Origin: Streptomyces endocoffeicus
GTDB taxonomy: Bacteria; Actinomycetota; Actinomycetes; Streptomycetales; Streptomycetaceae
DNA length: 64,000 bases
Reading direction: 5' to 3'
Assembly (NCBI RefSeq): GCF_016741935.1
Contig: NZ_JAERRG010000001.1
Span: 1,736,001 to 1,800,000 of the forward strand
The translations under genes and the position numbers were made by a program. The notes beneath the pieces are model-generated. The model worked only from the letters and a program-made list of their open reading frames with translations. It was not told the DNA's origin and ran no database searches. Shown in pieces: positions 1-7,890 of this stretch. The number at the start of each line of letters is the position of its first letter. The first letter of the stretch is position 1.

Positions 1-384
1 GTCAATCCCCGCTACGAACCGGTCGGCGACGGCCGGGCGGCCTTCTTCGAGGGGTGCCTGAGCGTCCCCGGCTGGCAGGCCGTGGTCGGCCGCCCGGACC
101 GGATCCGGCTGCGCGGGCAGGACGAGACGGGACGGGAGCTGGACGAGGAGTTCACCGGCTGGCCCGCGCGGATCGTCCAGCACGAGACCGACCACCTCGA
201 CGGCGTCCTCTATCTGGATCTGGCCGAAACCCGCTCCCTGTCCTCGGCCGAGGCGGTAAGCGACTACTGGTCCCAGCCCACCCCCGCCACCGCGGCCCAT
301 TCACTGGGCTTTCCGCTCCCGAGCGCCACCGGCGCCACCGGCGCCACCGATGACAGCGGCGGCACCGGCGCTACCGCTCCGTAA
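1..384 (+). CDS. def: peptide deformylase, C-terminal part (5' end outside window)
   Basis: This is the C-terminal 127 residues of a peptide deformylase, the metal enzyme that removes the N-formyl group from new proteins. Two diagnostic motifs are visible: EGCLSVPG, which supplies the metal-binding Cys, and QHETDHLDG, the HExxH-type helix with two metal His and the catalytic Glu. The frame is open from base 1 and stops with TAA at 382-384. After the catalytic domain there is a tail of about 40 residues ending in Gly/Ala/Thr repeats, longer than usual for deformylases. The start and motif I lie upstream of the window. Streptomyces usually carry several def paralogues, so which one this is cannot be told. 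Confidence 0.9.
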   Translation, partial: VNPRYEPVGDGRAAFFEGCLSVPGWQAVVGRPDRIRLRGQDETGRELDEEFTGWPARIVQHETDHLDGVLYLDLAETRSLSSAEAVSDYWSQPTPATAAHSLGFPLPSATGATGATDDSGGTGATAP

Positions 385-586
385 CCACGGCCGACCTGCG
401 GCATGTTTTCGTCATCGACTGGCAGTCGCCGAATCACCGCACGGACACTGTGACGTACGTCGCCACGGCAAGACTGGTGGACGCCCCGGTACGCGCCGCC
501 TCCGCGTACCGCACGGCGAGTGAGGCGTTTCTTCCGCTCTTCCCCAGTCCCCACCGCTCCTGACTTCCCTCGAACGGAGAACAGGA

Positions 587-1342
587 ATGTCCGTGCTCAC
601 GACGTCCACGACGGCGCCCACCAGCTCGTACGTCACCTCGATCGCCCACACGCAGGAGCAGATCCACGCCGCCCAGCGGCTGCGCTACCAGGTGTTCGGC
701 GAGGAGAGGGGCGGCCGGCTGGACGCGGCGGTCGACGGCCGCGACGTGGACGAGTTCGACGAGGTCATGGACCACCTGATCGTCACCGACACGTCGACGG
801 GCACCGTGGTCGGCACCTACCGGCTGCTTCCCCCGGGGCGCAGTGCGCGGCTCTACTCGGACACCGAGTTCAATCTGCACGGCCTTCCGGCCGAGGTCCG
901 CTCGTCCATGGTCGAGGCCGGCCGCGCCTGTGTGCACGCCGACCACCGCTCGGGTGCCGTCATCAACCTGATGTGGGCCGGTCTGGCCCGCTATGTACTG
1001 CTGTCCGGCCACCGCTACCTCGCGGGCTGCGCCTCGGTGCCGCTGGCCGAGGGCGAGCAGGCCGCCGCCAACGCCTGGCTGCTGGGCACCACCAAGCACG
1101 CCGCCCCGCCGGAGATGCGGGTCCACCCGCTCGACCCCTGGATACCCTCGCGGCCGCTGGACGGCGAGCCCAGCTACGCCGATCTGCCGCCGCTGCTGCG
1201 CGGGTATCTGCGGGTGGGCGCCTGGATGTGCGGCTCCCCGCAGCACGACCGGGCCTTCAACGACGCCGACTTCTTCGTGCTGCTCGACACCGAGCGGATG
1301 AACGACCGTTACCGCCGCTACTTCCTGGGTGAATCACAGTGA
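587..1342 (+). CDS. GNAT-type N-acyltransferase, OlsB-like
   Basis: A 251-residue protein resembling the acyl-homoserine-lactone-synthase/OlsB branch of the GNAT fold. The N-terminal pattern QRLRYQVFGEE, the VVGTYRLL strand and EAGRACVHADHR are typical of ornithine lipid N-acyltransferases, which put a 3-hydroxy fatty acid on the alpha-amino group of ornithine. The ATG at 587 follows a purine-rich GGAGAACAGG stretch. The next gene overlaps by 4 bp (GTGA) and encodes an OlsA-like O-acyltransferase, so the two probably work in sequence on a lyso-ornithine-type lipid at the membrane. The substrate is inferred from family and pairing; another acylated amino acid is possible. Confidence 0.75.
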   Translation: MSVLTTSTTAPTSSYVTSIAHTQEQIHAAQRLRYQVFGEERGGRLDAAVDGRDVDEFDEVMDHLIVTDTSTGTVVGTYRLLPPGRSARLYSDTEFNLHGLPAEVRSSMVEAGRACVHADHRSGAVINLMWAGLARYVLLSGHRYLAGCASVPLAEGEQAAANAWLLGTTKHAAPPEMRVHPLDPWIPSRPLDGEPSYADLPPLLRGYLRVGAWMCGSPQHDRAFNDADFFVLLDTERMNDRYRRYFLGESQ

Positions 1343-2196
1343 CCGTCCCGGCCGCGATGAGTCTGCCCGCACACGCCTGGGCGGCCTGGTCACCGTGCAC
1401 CACCGGCTGTGTCGCCCACGCCGCCGACCGCGTCCCGGCCACCCGGGTCGCCCGGCGGGCCGCGGTCTTCGGCCGGGCGGTGCTGGGCGCGCTGGTGTCC
1501 GGCCGGCGGATCGCCGAGCCCGAGACGCTGCGGGCGCGGGCGGCGGCGCTGCTGGACTCCCTGGGCATCCGGCTGGAGGTGGCGGGCGACAGCACGCTCA
1601 GCGCCCCGGGGACCACCGGCACGCTGATCGTGGCGAACCACATCTCCTGGATCGACATCATCGCGCTGCTGTCGATAGAGCCCGTGGTCATGCTGGCCAA
1701 GCGGGAGATCGCGGGCTGGCCGCTGATCGGCCCGATGGTCACCCGCGCGGGGACGCTGTACATCGACCGCGACTCGCTGCGGGAACTCCCCGCGACCGTA
1801 CGGGAGATGGCGGCCCGGCTGCGCGACGGCCAGTCGGTGATGGCCTTCCCGCAGGGCATCACCTGGTGTGCCGGCACCGGCGGCAGCTTCCGCCGGGCCA
1901 CCTTCCAGGCCGCGCTGGACGCGGGCGCGCCGGTGCGCCCGGTGACCCTGGACTACGTCCAGCACGGCGCCCCGACCACGGTGGCCGCCTTCGTCGGCGA
2001 GGACGACTTCGGCCACTCGCTGCGCCGGGTGATCCGCGCCGACGGGCTCACGGTGCGGGTGAATGTGCACCGGCCGCTGCGGCCGATGCGGGACGTCGAC
2101 GACCGGCGCCGGGTCGCGGCGCAGGCCCAGGCGACCGTGTGCGGGGCGCGGCTGCCCCTCCATCACGAGGTCGCCGCCCTCGGGCTGGCACGCTGA
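1339..2196 (+). CDS. lysophospholipid acyltransferase (PlsC/OlsA-like)
   Basis: A 285-residue 1-acyl-glycerol-3-phosphate acyltransferase-family protein. Motif I, NHISWID, gives the His101-x4-Asp106 pair that catalyses acyl transfer. GTLYIDRDS is the second block. The third block reads FPQGIT instead of the usual FPEGT, so the conserved Glu is replaced by Gln. The GTG start overlaps the stop of the upstream GNAT gene, implying translational coupling. The likely role is the second, ester-forming acylation of a lyso-ornithine-type lipid, although ordinary phosphatidic acid synthesis cannot be excluded. Its last codons run into a short tandem-repeat array. Confidence 0.78.
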   Translation: MTVPAAMSLPAHAWAAWSPCTTGCVAHAADRVPATRVARRAAVFGRAVLGALVSGRRIAEPETLRARAAALLDSLGIRLEVAGDSTLSAPGTTGTLIVANHISWIDIIALLSIEPVVMLAKREIAGWPLIGPMVTRAGTLYIDRDSLRELPATVREMAARLRDGQSVMAFPQGITWCAGTGGSFRRATFQAALDAGAPVRPVTLDYVQHGAPTTVAAFVGEDDFGHSLRRVIRADGLTVRVNVHRPLRPMRDVDDRRRVAAQAQATVCGARLPLHHEVAALGLAR

Positions 2197-2294
2197 GAAG
2201 CGCTCGGGCCGGCACGCTGAGAAACCCTCGGGCCGGCACGCCGAGAAGCACTCGGGCCGGCACCTGAGAAACCCCTCGGGCCGACACGCCGAGC
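2179..2294 (+). repeat. tandem array of about 26-bp imperfect repeats
   Basis: About five imperfect copies of CTCGGGCCGGCACGCYGAGA occur head to tail. The first copy overlaps the 3' end of the acyltransferase gene, whose TGA lies inside a unit. Two units differ by small deletions. This looks like replication slippage at a gene end rather than a functional site. Confidence 0.7.
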
Positions 2295-2299
2295 CCATG

Positions 2300-2340
2300 C
2301 GCCCCGGGTCCCGTCCTGTCCACGGACGGCGCCCGGGGCG
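2300..2340. terminator. GC-rich hairpin between convergent genes
   Basis: CGCCCCGGG (2300-2308) pairs with CCCGGGGCG (2332-2340), and CCGTCC (2311-2316) with GGACGG (2324-2329), giving a long interrupted stem. It sits between the acyltransferase gene and the convergent paaK-type gene and can serve both. There is no T-tract, as is usual in Streptomyces. Confidence 0.65.
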
Positions 2341-2358
2341 GCTCGGCCCGGTGTCCGC

Positions 2359-3666
2359 TCAGCCCTCCATCCGCAGGTCCTTGACCCGGCGGATCTTGCC
2401 CACGGAGCGCTCCAGCGTCTCCGGATCCACGACCTCCACCTCGACCGTGAGCCCCACCCCGTCCTTGACGCCCCGCGCGATCGCCGTGGCGGCGTCCGCG
2501 CGCCGCTCGGGGCCGACCCCGGGGCGTGCCTCGATCCGCACCGCCATATGGTCCATCCGGCCGCGCCGGGTCAGCTCGAGCTGGAAGTGCGGGGCCACCG
2601 ACGGGACCCGCAGCACGATCTCCTCGATCTGGCTGGGGAAGACATTGACTCCGCGCACGATGAGCATGTCGTCGCAGCGGCCGGTGATCTTCTGGATGCG
2701 CCGGAAGGCGGGGCGGGCGGTACCGGGCAGCAGCCGGGTCAGATCCCGGGTGCGGTACCGGATGACAGGGAGCGCCTCCTTGGTGAGGGTGGTGAAGGTC
2801 AGCTCCCCCTCCTCGCCACCGGGCAGCACCTCATCGGTGAGCGGGTCCACGATCTCGGGGTAGAAGTGGTCCTCCCAGACGTGCAGCCCGTCCTTGGTCT
2901 CCACGCACTCCTGGGCCACCCCCGGGCCCATCACCTCCGAGAGCCCGTAGATGTCCACCGCGTGGATGTCCATGCGGTCCTCTATCTCCCGGCGCATCTC
3001 CTCCGTCCAGGGCTCGGCGCCGAAGATGCCGACCTGGAGGGAGGTGGAGCGGGGGTCGACGCCCTGCCGCTCGAACTCGTCCAGGAGCGTGAGCAGATAG
3101 GAGGGCGTGATCATGATGATCTCGGGCCTGAGGTCCTGGATGAGCCGCACCTGCCGGGCGGTCATCCCCCCGGAGGCGGGGATGACGGTGCAGCCGAGCC
3201 GCTCGGCGCCGTAGTGGGCGCCGAGGCCGCCGGTGAACAGGCCGTATCCGTAGGAGATGTGCACCTTGTGGCCGGGGCGGCCGCCGGCCGCGCGGATCGA
3301 GCGGGCGATCACCTCCGCCCACACCGACAGGTCGTGCTCGGTGTAGCCGACGAGGGTGGGGCGGCCGGTGGTGCCGCTGGAGGCGTGGAGCCGCCGCACC
3401 TCGCTCTGCTCGACGGCGAACATCCCGAAGGGGTAGCTGTCGCGCAGATCGGCCTTGGTGGTGAAGGGGAACCGGGCCAGGTCCTCCAGGGTGCGGCAGT
3501 CCTCGGGGCCGACCCCGGCCGCGCGGAACTTCTTGCGGTACACCTCGACGTGGTCGTACGCATGGCGCAAGGTGGCGCGCAGCCGGGTGAGCTGAAGCGC
3601 CCTCAGCTCCTCGGGGCTCATCCGCTCGGCGTCGTCGAGCGGAGCCCCGCTCAGCGGTTCCACCAT
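2359..3666 (-). CDS. paaK: phenylacetate-CoA ligase (PaaK family)
   Basis: A 435-residue adenylate-forming ligase that activates phenylacetate (or a related aryl acid) to its CoA thioester with ATP. The ATP-binding loop SSGTTGRPT, the IYGLSE motif and the C-terminal RGVNVFPSQIEE segment are all PaaK-like, and the length matches the family. The gene stands alone: no ring-epoxidase (PaaABCDE) or beta-oxidation genes are nearby, so it may supply aryl-CoA to a distant pathway or to specialised metabolism. A sigma70-like promoter with a palindrome downstream precedes it (3693-3754). ATG at 3666 is the first start after that promoter. Confidence 0.88.
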   Translation of the reverse strand: MVEPLSGAPLDDAERMSPEELRALQLTRLRATLRHAYDHVEVYRKKFRAAGVGPEDCRTLEDLARFPFTTKADLRDSYPFGMFAVEQSEVRRLHASSGTTGRPTLVGYTEHDLSVWAEVIARSIRAAGGRPGHKVHISYGYGLFTGGLGAHYGAERLGCTVIPASGGMTARQVRLIQDLRPEIIMITPSYLLTLLDEFERQGVDPRSTSLQVGIFGAEPWTEEMRREIEDRMDIHAVDIYGLSEVMGPGVAQECVETKDGLHVWEDHFYPEIVDPLTDEVLPGGEEGELTFTTLTKEALPVIRYRTRDLTRLLPGTARPAFRRIQKITGRCDDMLIVRGVNVFPSQIEEIVLRVPSVAPHFQLELTRRGRMDHMAVRIEARPGVGPERRADAATAIARGVKDGVGLTVEVEVVDPETLERSVGKIRRVKDLRMEG

Positions 3667-3692
3667 GGGCCGTCCACCACCTCCGGATGCCG

Positions 3693-3754
3693 ACCGAACA
3701 TTCGGTTACCGTTCGGGCGCGGTCCAGTAATCCAGCATCCGACCTGGCTGTCAA
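3693..3754 (-). promoter_or_regulatory. promoter and operator-like palindrome of the paaK-type gene
   Basis: Read on the minus strand, TTGACA (3754-3749) and ATTACT (3731-3726) are separated by 17 bp. Just downstream lies the palindrome ACCGAACATTCGGT (3693-3706), with another TTCGG half-site at 3712-3716. A repressor bound there would block the start region. PaaK-type genes are often controlled by TetR-type repressors, but no such regulator is adjacent. Confidence 0.5.
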
Positions 3755-3913
3755 GGGTCCGGGCATCCCCGTGCGCGCCCGGCCCGGCGGAGACCGGCGC
3801 GGAACGCCACGGAGCGGCGCGCGGCCGGTGAACGATCGGCGCCCGCCATCCGTACCCGTAGACGCGGGGGGACACCGCCGCACCCCGGATCCGACGACGC
3901 GAGAGGGCCTTTC

Positions 3914-4447
3914 ATGTACGACGCCGCCGATGCCGACGCTCCGCACCCGGTCCGGACCGCCGGCCGCGCCCCGCGCCGCCACGGCCCGCGCGCGGTGGCG
4001 GCCGTGGCGGCCGTGGGCGCGCTGCTCGCCATCGCGGGATGCGGCGGTGGCGACGGTAAGGCGGACGCCAAGGCGGAGACCGGGGGGAACGGGGGGAACG
4101 CCGCGCGGCCGAGCGCGAGCGCCAGCCCCACGCCCAAGGCCGCGCGGGTGGAGCAGCTCGCCTCGGCCGCCGGGTGCGAGCCCGAGTTCACCACCAAGGT
4201 GGACGACTACCGCCAGGCCGTCTGCAAGAACTCCAAGGGCAAGTTCCTCTTCCTCGACTTCGTCACCGCCAAGAACCAGCGCGACTGGCTGGAGACGGCG
4301 CAGATGTACGGCGGGGTCTATCTGGTCGGCAACCGCTGGGTGCTGTCGTCGTCGCCCCGGAAGAACATGGAGGAGTTCCGGGAGCGGTTCGGCGGCACCA
4401 TCGAGGAGGGCACCTCCTACGGGGGTGCGTCCGGCACCTCCAAGTGA
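3914..4447 (+). CDS. putative small lipoprotein, paralogue of the 25.8-kb lipoprotein
   Basis: A 177-residue exported protein of unknown function. After a long Arg-rich n-region, a hydrophobic segment ends in LLAIAGC, a lipobox placing the lipidated Cys at residue 43. A Gly/Ala/Ser-rich linker follows, then a globular part of about 100 residues. That part shares its layout with the lipoprotein at 25820-26368: an A-x-GC segment, a KGQHDW/KNQRDW-like block, and YGGVYLVGNRW versus YGGMYLVGKRW. The two are therefore paralogues. The start is the ATG after GAGAGGGCCTTTC. No partner gene is obvious here; the paralogue sits in a redox cluster. Confidence 0.7.
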   Translation: MYDAADADAPHPVRTAGRAPRRHGPRAVAAVAAVGALLAIAGCGGGDGKADAKAETGGNGGNAARPSASASPTPKAARVEQLASAAGCEPEFTTKVDDYRQAVCKNSKGKFLFLDFVTAKNQRDWLETAQMYGGVYLVGNRWVLSSSPRKNMEEFRERFGGTIEEGTSYGGASGTSK

Positions 4448-5104
4448 TCACCCGTCCATTACTCGCCGCCGATCCCGTGTCCGGCGGTTCTCTCCCCTCC
4501 CCGCCCCTTCCCGAACCAGGGGCTCCGCCCCTGGACCCCGGGTCAAGAGGCGGAGCCCCACCACGCGGCGGAGCCGCATATCGATCCGGCGGGAAGGGGC
4601 GGAACCCCAGTCCGAGGTCTGGGGCGAAGCCCCCGCCCCGAGCGCGAGGCGGAGCCCCCGGCCCGGAGCCCGAGGCGGAGCCCCGGCCCGGGTCTGGGGC
4701 GCAACCCCGACCCGAGGCCCGGAGCACAACCCCCGCCCAGGGCCCGGAGCACAACCCCCGCCCTGGGCCCGGAGCGCAACCCCGACCCAGGGCCCGGAGC
4801 GCAACCCCGACCCGGGACCCAGAGCACAACCCCCGCCCAGGACCGGGGGCGCAACCCCCGCCCAGGACCGGGGACGCAACCCCCGCCCAGGGCCCAGAGC
4901 ACAACCCCCGCCCAAGACCCGGAGCACAACCCCCGCCCGAGGCCCAGAGCACAACCCCCGCCCAAGACCGGGGGACGCAACCCCCGCCCAGGACCCAGAG
5001 CACAACCCCCGCCCGGGGCCCAGAGCGCAACCCCAACCCGGGGTCTGGGGCGGAGCCCCGGTTTCGGGTAGGGGCGGGGAGGGGAGCAGCGCCCGCCGTA
5101 GGCG
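4448..5104. repeat. gene-free block of degenerate GC-rich tandem repeats
   Basis: From about 4620 to 5060 the sequence is an array of 20-28 bp units built from CAGGGCCCGGAGC and ACAACCCCCGCC with many substitutions. It is preceded at 4520-4600 by dispersed elements of the GGGGCTCCGCCCCTGGACC and GCGGCGGAGCCGCATATCGA type. Frames stay open on both strands only because the array lacks A/T-rich stop codons. The encoded Gly/Pro/Arg repeats look non-biological. No gene is called. Confidence 0.75.
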
Positions 5105-5881
5105 CTAGACGTCGGCGAGCGCCCGCAGCGTGGCCGCCTCCCGGGGCAGCAGCCGCTCGTCGTCCTCCGGTACGAACTCCAGCAGGACATCCAGCGGCGG
5201 GCCGTCGGCGGACAGCTCGGCCCGGTGCGCGAGCAGCCGCTCGAAGGCGCTGCGCCACAGCGGGGCGCGGGCGGTCAGCGGCAGCCGGGTGGTCCCGGGC
5301 CACCAGGAGAAGGCGTGCACCGCGGCGATCCGGTCCCCCAGCGCGTCCAGCCCCTTCAGCGCCTCGGCGTCGGGCATGTCGACGGGCGGCTGCCAGTACG
5401 TGGCGACGTCGGCGCGGTCCACCTCCTCCAGCAGCCGGAGGGTGTGGTCCGCGCCGTCGGTCAGGGTGTTGCGGTGGAACTCATAGGCGAGTTCGACCCC
5501 CGCGTCCGCGGCTTGCGCGGCGGCGCGCCGGGTGTCCTCGACCACCGCGCGGCGCCCCTCGGGCGGGGTCTCCGCCGTGCCCGTGACGCCCGCCCAGATC
5601 CGGACGCGCGGTGCGCCGAGCGCCACGGCCGAGCGGAGCACCGCGTCGAACTCCTCCGGATCACTGTGCCCGGCACGGTAGTAGGAGCCGTACGAGGCGA
5701 CGGCGAGCCCCGCGTTCACGGTGGCGTCGCGGACCCGCCGGGCGGTGGCCTCGTCGCCGGGCGGCACATGGACGTCACCGCCCCATTCGACGCACTCCAG
5801 GCCCGCTCCGGCCACGGCGGCGATCACCCGGTCCGGGTCGAGCCGGCGCAGGGTCACCGAGCAGATGCCGAGCCTCGTCAC
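5105..5881 (-). CDS. sugar phosphate isomerase/epimerase-like TIM-barrel protein
   Basis: A 258-residue protein of the xylose-isomerase-like TIM-barrel superfamily. The N-terminus TRLGICSVTLRR, the AGLECVEWGGDVHV strand, VELAYEFHRNTLT (metal-binding Glu and His) and VLLEFVPEDDE near the C-terminus fit this family. Members isomerise or epimerise sugars or inositol derivatives using a divalent metal. The GTG start at 5881 overlaps the stop of the DUF2264 gene by 4 bp. It is the last gene of the minus-strand carbohydrate operon, so it probably acts on the imported or processed sugar. The exact substrate is unknown. Confidence 0.75.
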   Translation of the reverse strand: MTRLGICSVTLRRLDPDRVIAAVAGAGLECVEWGGDVHVPPGDEATARRVRDATVNAGLAVASYGSYYRAGHSDPEEFDAVLRSAVALGAPRVRIWAGVTGTAETPPEGRRAVVEDTRRAAAQAADAGVELAYEFHRNTLTDGADHTLRLLEEVDRADVATYWQPPVDMPDAEALKGLDALGDRIAAVHAFSWWPGTTRLPLTARAPLWRSAFERLLAHRAELSADGPPLDVLLEFVPEDDERLLPREAATLRALADV

Positions 5882-7821
5882 GCCCCCACCTCCGTGACGG
5901 TGGGCGCGTCGCCCGCGCCGAAGTCCACCACGAAGGCCCCGCCGTCCGCCGGACGTACGGTGACCGCGAGCCCGTTCACCTCGGCGGTGGCGAGATCGGC
6001 GAGCGGGGCCGGGTCGCGCTCCCCGGTGAGCGAGGCCAGCGCGACGAAGAGGGTGCCGGAGGGGTCCTCGCCGACGGTGCCGGTGAGTTCGGGGACCAGG
6101 GCCCACGGCCCGTACGCGGTGCCCTGCGGCGCCCGGACCGCGGTGGCGGTCGCCCAGCCGTGCAGTCCGAGGAGCTGACCGGTCACCTCTCCCCCGTCCA
6201 GCCGTATCTCGGCGCCCTCCTCGGTCTCCGCGGGGGTGCCCGGGGGCAGGGCGACCGCCCAGCCGCTGTGGTGGATCCGGGTCCCGGCGGGGACGCCCGC
6301 GGTGCGGTGGATCCGCACTTCGAGGCGGCCGCGGACGAGGGTCAGGCTGTCGATGCGGATCGAGGGCACCTTGGGGCCGCCGTCGGGGAAGGCCGGGGTG
6401 TGGGAGGAGGCGAGCCAGTCGGGGCCCGCGGCCAGGGGGTGGACGCGCAGCCGGGCGGTGCGCACACCGCGCTCTTCGAGGGCGATGTGGTTGTCGGGGG
6501 TGTTGTCCGCGCTGGTGGGGCCGGTACGGGTGGAGTAGGCGAGCCGGGCGTAGAGCGGATCGGCGGGCCCGTGCTCGGCCTCCCAGGGGCGGAGCTTGTA
6601 GCTGCCGTGGTTGTGCAGCCGCACCAGCCCGTCCCGGCCCGTGGTCTGGACGAGGAACCCGGCGGCGGGCAGCGCCAGCGCCCGGTCCGGCCCCTCGGCG
6701 GGCGCGGCCTCCTCGGTCGCGGTCCACACCGGGTGGTCGGGCGGGAGCAGCAGGGCGAGGAACCCCTTGGAGGCCCAGTAGGGCGAGCCGGGCCCGGAGT
6801 AGCGCTGCAGGGTCGCGGCGTGCGGCCCGTACCAGCCCAGGCTCAGCACCCCGTCCTCGGTCAGCGCCCCGCGGTCCAGGAAGTGGCGCAGCGCTCCGCT
6901 GAGGAGGCGGCGGGTGGTGCCGGGGGCGAGGGGGGTGTGGCCGGTGAGGGCGCCGAGTCCCACCGAGGCTCCGGCGGCGAAGCGGTAGGTGAGGGAGCGG
7001 CCGTGGTGGATGGGGGCGCCGTCGGCGTCGAAGAGCAGCGAGAAGCCCTCGAGGAAGGTGCGCAGCCGGGGGCCGAGCCGGTCCAGGAGTTCCCCGTCGC
7101 CCGCGAGATGGGCGTGGAGCAGCGGGTACATGTGCAGCGCCCAGCCGTTGTAGTGGTCGAACGACCGCCCGTCGCCGTCGGAGTACCAGCCCTGGCCCTG
7201 GTACCAGCCCTCCAGCAGGCCGAGCCCACGCTCGATGGCGCGGGCCGTCTCGGCGTCGCCGCGTCCGACGGACTCCAGGAAACCGGCCACGGTGAGGGGG
7301 AAGAGGTACCAGTTGTTGGGGGCGGGCTGGTGGCGCAGCGCCCCGCGCAGCCACTCCTCGGTGCGGTCCTGGGCGTCGGACGGCAGGGCCTCCCAGGTCC
7401 ACGGCGCGGTGAGCCGCAGGCCCAGGGCCACGGACGCGGACTCCACCATGGGCTGGCCCTGGGCCCCGTGATGGCCGATCACCGGCCAGGACTCGGCGTC
7501 CCCGCGCCCGGGGGTGAGGGTGCCGCGGGCGATCCCCTCGGTGTAGCGCTCCAGGATGCCGTGCTGGTCCTTGCCCGAGGCCCCGGCGGCGCGGAAGGCG
7601 GCGAGGAGGAAGGTGCGGGCGAACCCTTCGAGACCGTCGGAGCGCACCCCGGACCTGGACGGCGGGCCGGGCAGGTCGATCAGGGCCTGGCCGGGGGTGG
7701 CGTAGCGGAGGGCGGCGTGCAGCATGCCGTCCGCGGCGGCCTCCCAGTGGGCGCGGGTGTAGCCGGTGTGGGGGCTGAGGGTGCGGTCGTCGGCGGGGAG
7801 GAGGAAGGGGAGCTCGGGCAT
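5878..7821 (-). CDS. DUF2264 domain protein
   Basis: A 647-residue protein matching the DUF2264 family across its length. An alpha/alpha-barrel-like N-terminal part, with RSDGLEGFARTFLLAAFR and NNWYLFPLTVAGFLESVG, is followed by a beta-rich C-terminal half. There is no signal peptide, so it is cytoplasmic. The family resembles heparinase and uronyl-hydrolase-like folds and is often found beside sugar ABC transporters, suggesting breakdown of an imported oligosaccharide. Biochemistry is not established. An AGGAGG site precedes the ATG. It lies between the dehydrogenase gene (69 bp upstream) and the isomerase-like gene (4-bp overlap). Confidence 0.8.
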   Translation of the reverse strand: MPELPFLLPADDRTLSPHTGYTRAHWEAAADGMLHAALRYATPGQALIDLPGPPSRSGVRSDGLEGFARTFLLAAFRAAGASGKDQHGILERYTEGIARGTLTPGRGDAESWPVIGHHGAQGQPMVESASVALGLRLTAPWTWEALPSDAQDRTEEWLRGALRHQPAPNNWYLFPLTVAGFLESVGRGDAETARAIERGLGLLEGWYQGQGWYSDGDGRSFDHYNGWALHMYPLLHAHLAGDGELLDRLGPRLRTFLEGFSLLFDADGAPIHHGRSLTYRFAAGASVGLGALTGHTPLAPGTTRRLLSGALRHFLDRGALTEDGVLSLGWYGPHAATLQRYSGPGSPYWASKGFLALLLPPDHPVWTATEEAAPAEGPDRALALPAAGFLVQTTGRDGLVRLHNHGSYKLRPWEAEHGPADPLYARLAYSTRTGPTSADNTPDNHIALEERGVRTARLRVHPLAAGPDWLASSHTPAFPDGGPKVPSIRIDSLTLVRGRLEVRIHRTAGVPAGTRIHHSGWAVALPPGTPAETEEGAEIRLDGGEVTGQLLGLHGWATATAVRAPQGTAYGPWALVPELTGTVGEDPSGTLFVALASLTGERDPAPLADLATAEVNGLAVTVRPADGGAFVVDFGAGDAPTVTEVGA

Positions 7822-7890
7822 GGTGGGGTGGGCCTCCTGGGGTCGCGGGACGTGAGAGGGCGCGCGGATGGATGGGGTGGCGCCGCCCTC

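Noticed and set aside
4448..5104. Possible CRISPR array or repeat protein in the GC-rich array
   Set aside because: Units are degenerate and contiguous with no unique spacers, no cas genes are nearby, and the peptides encoded on both strands are low-complexity by-products.
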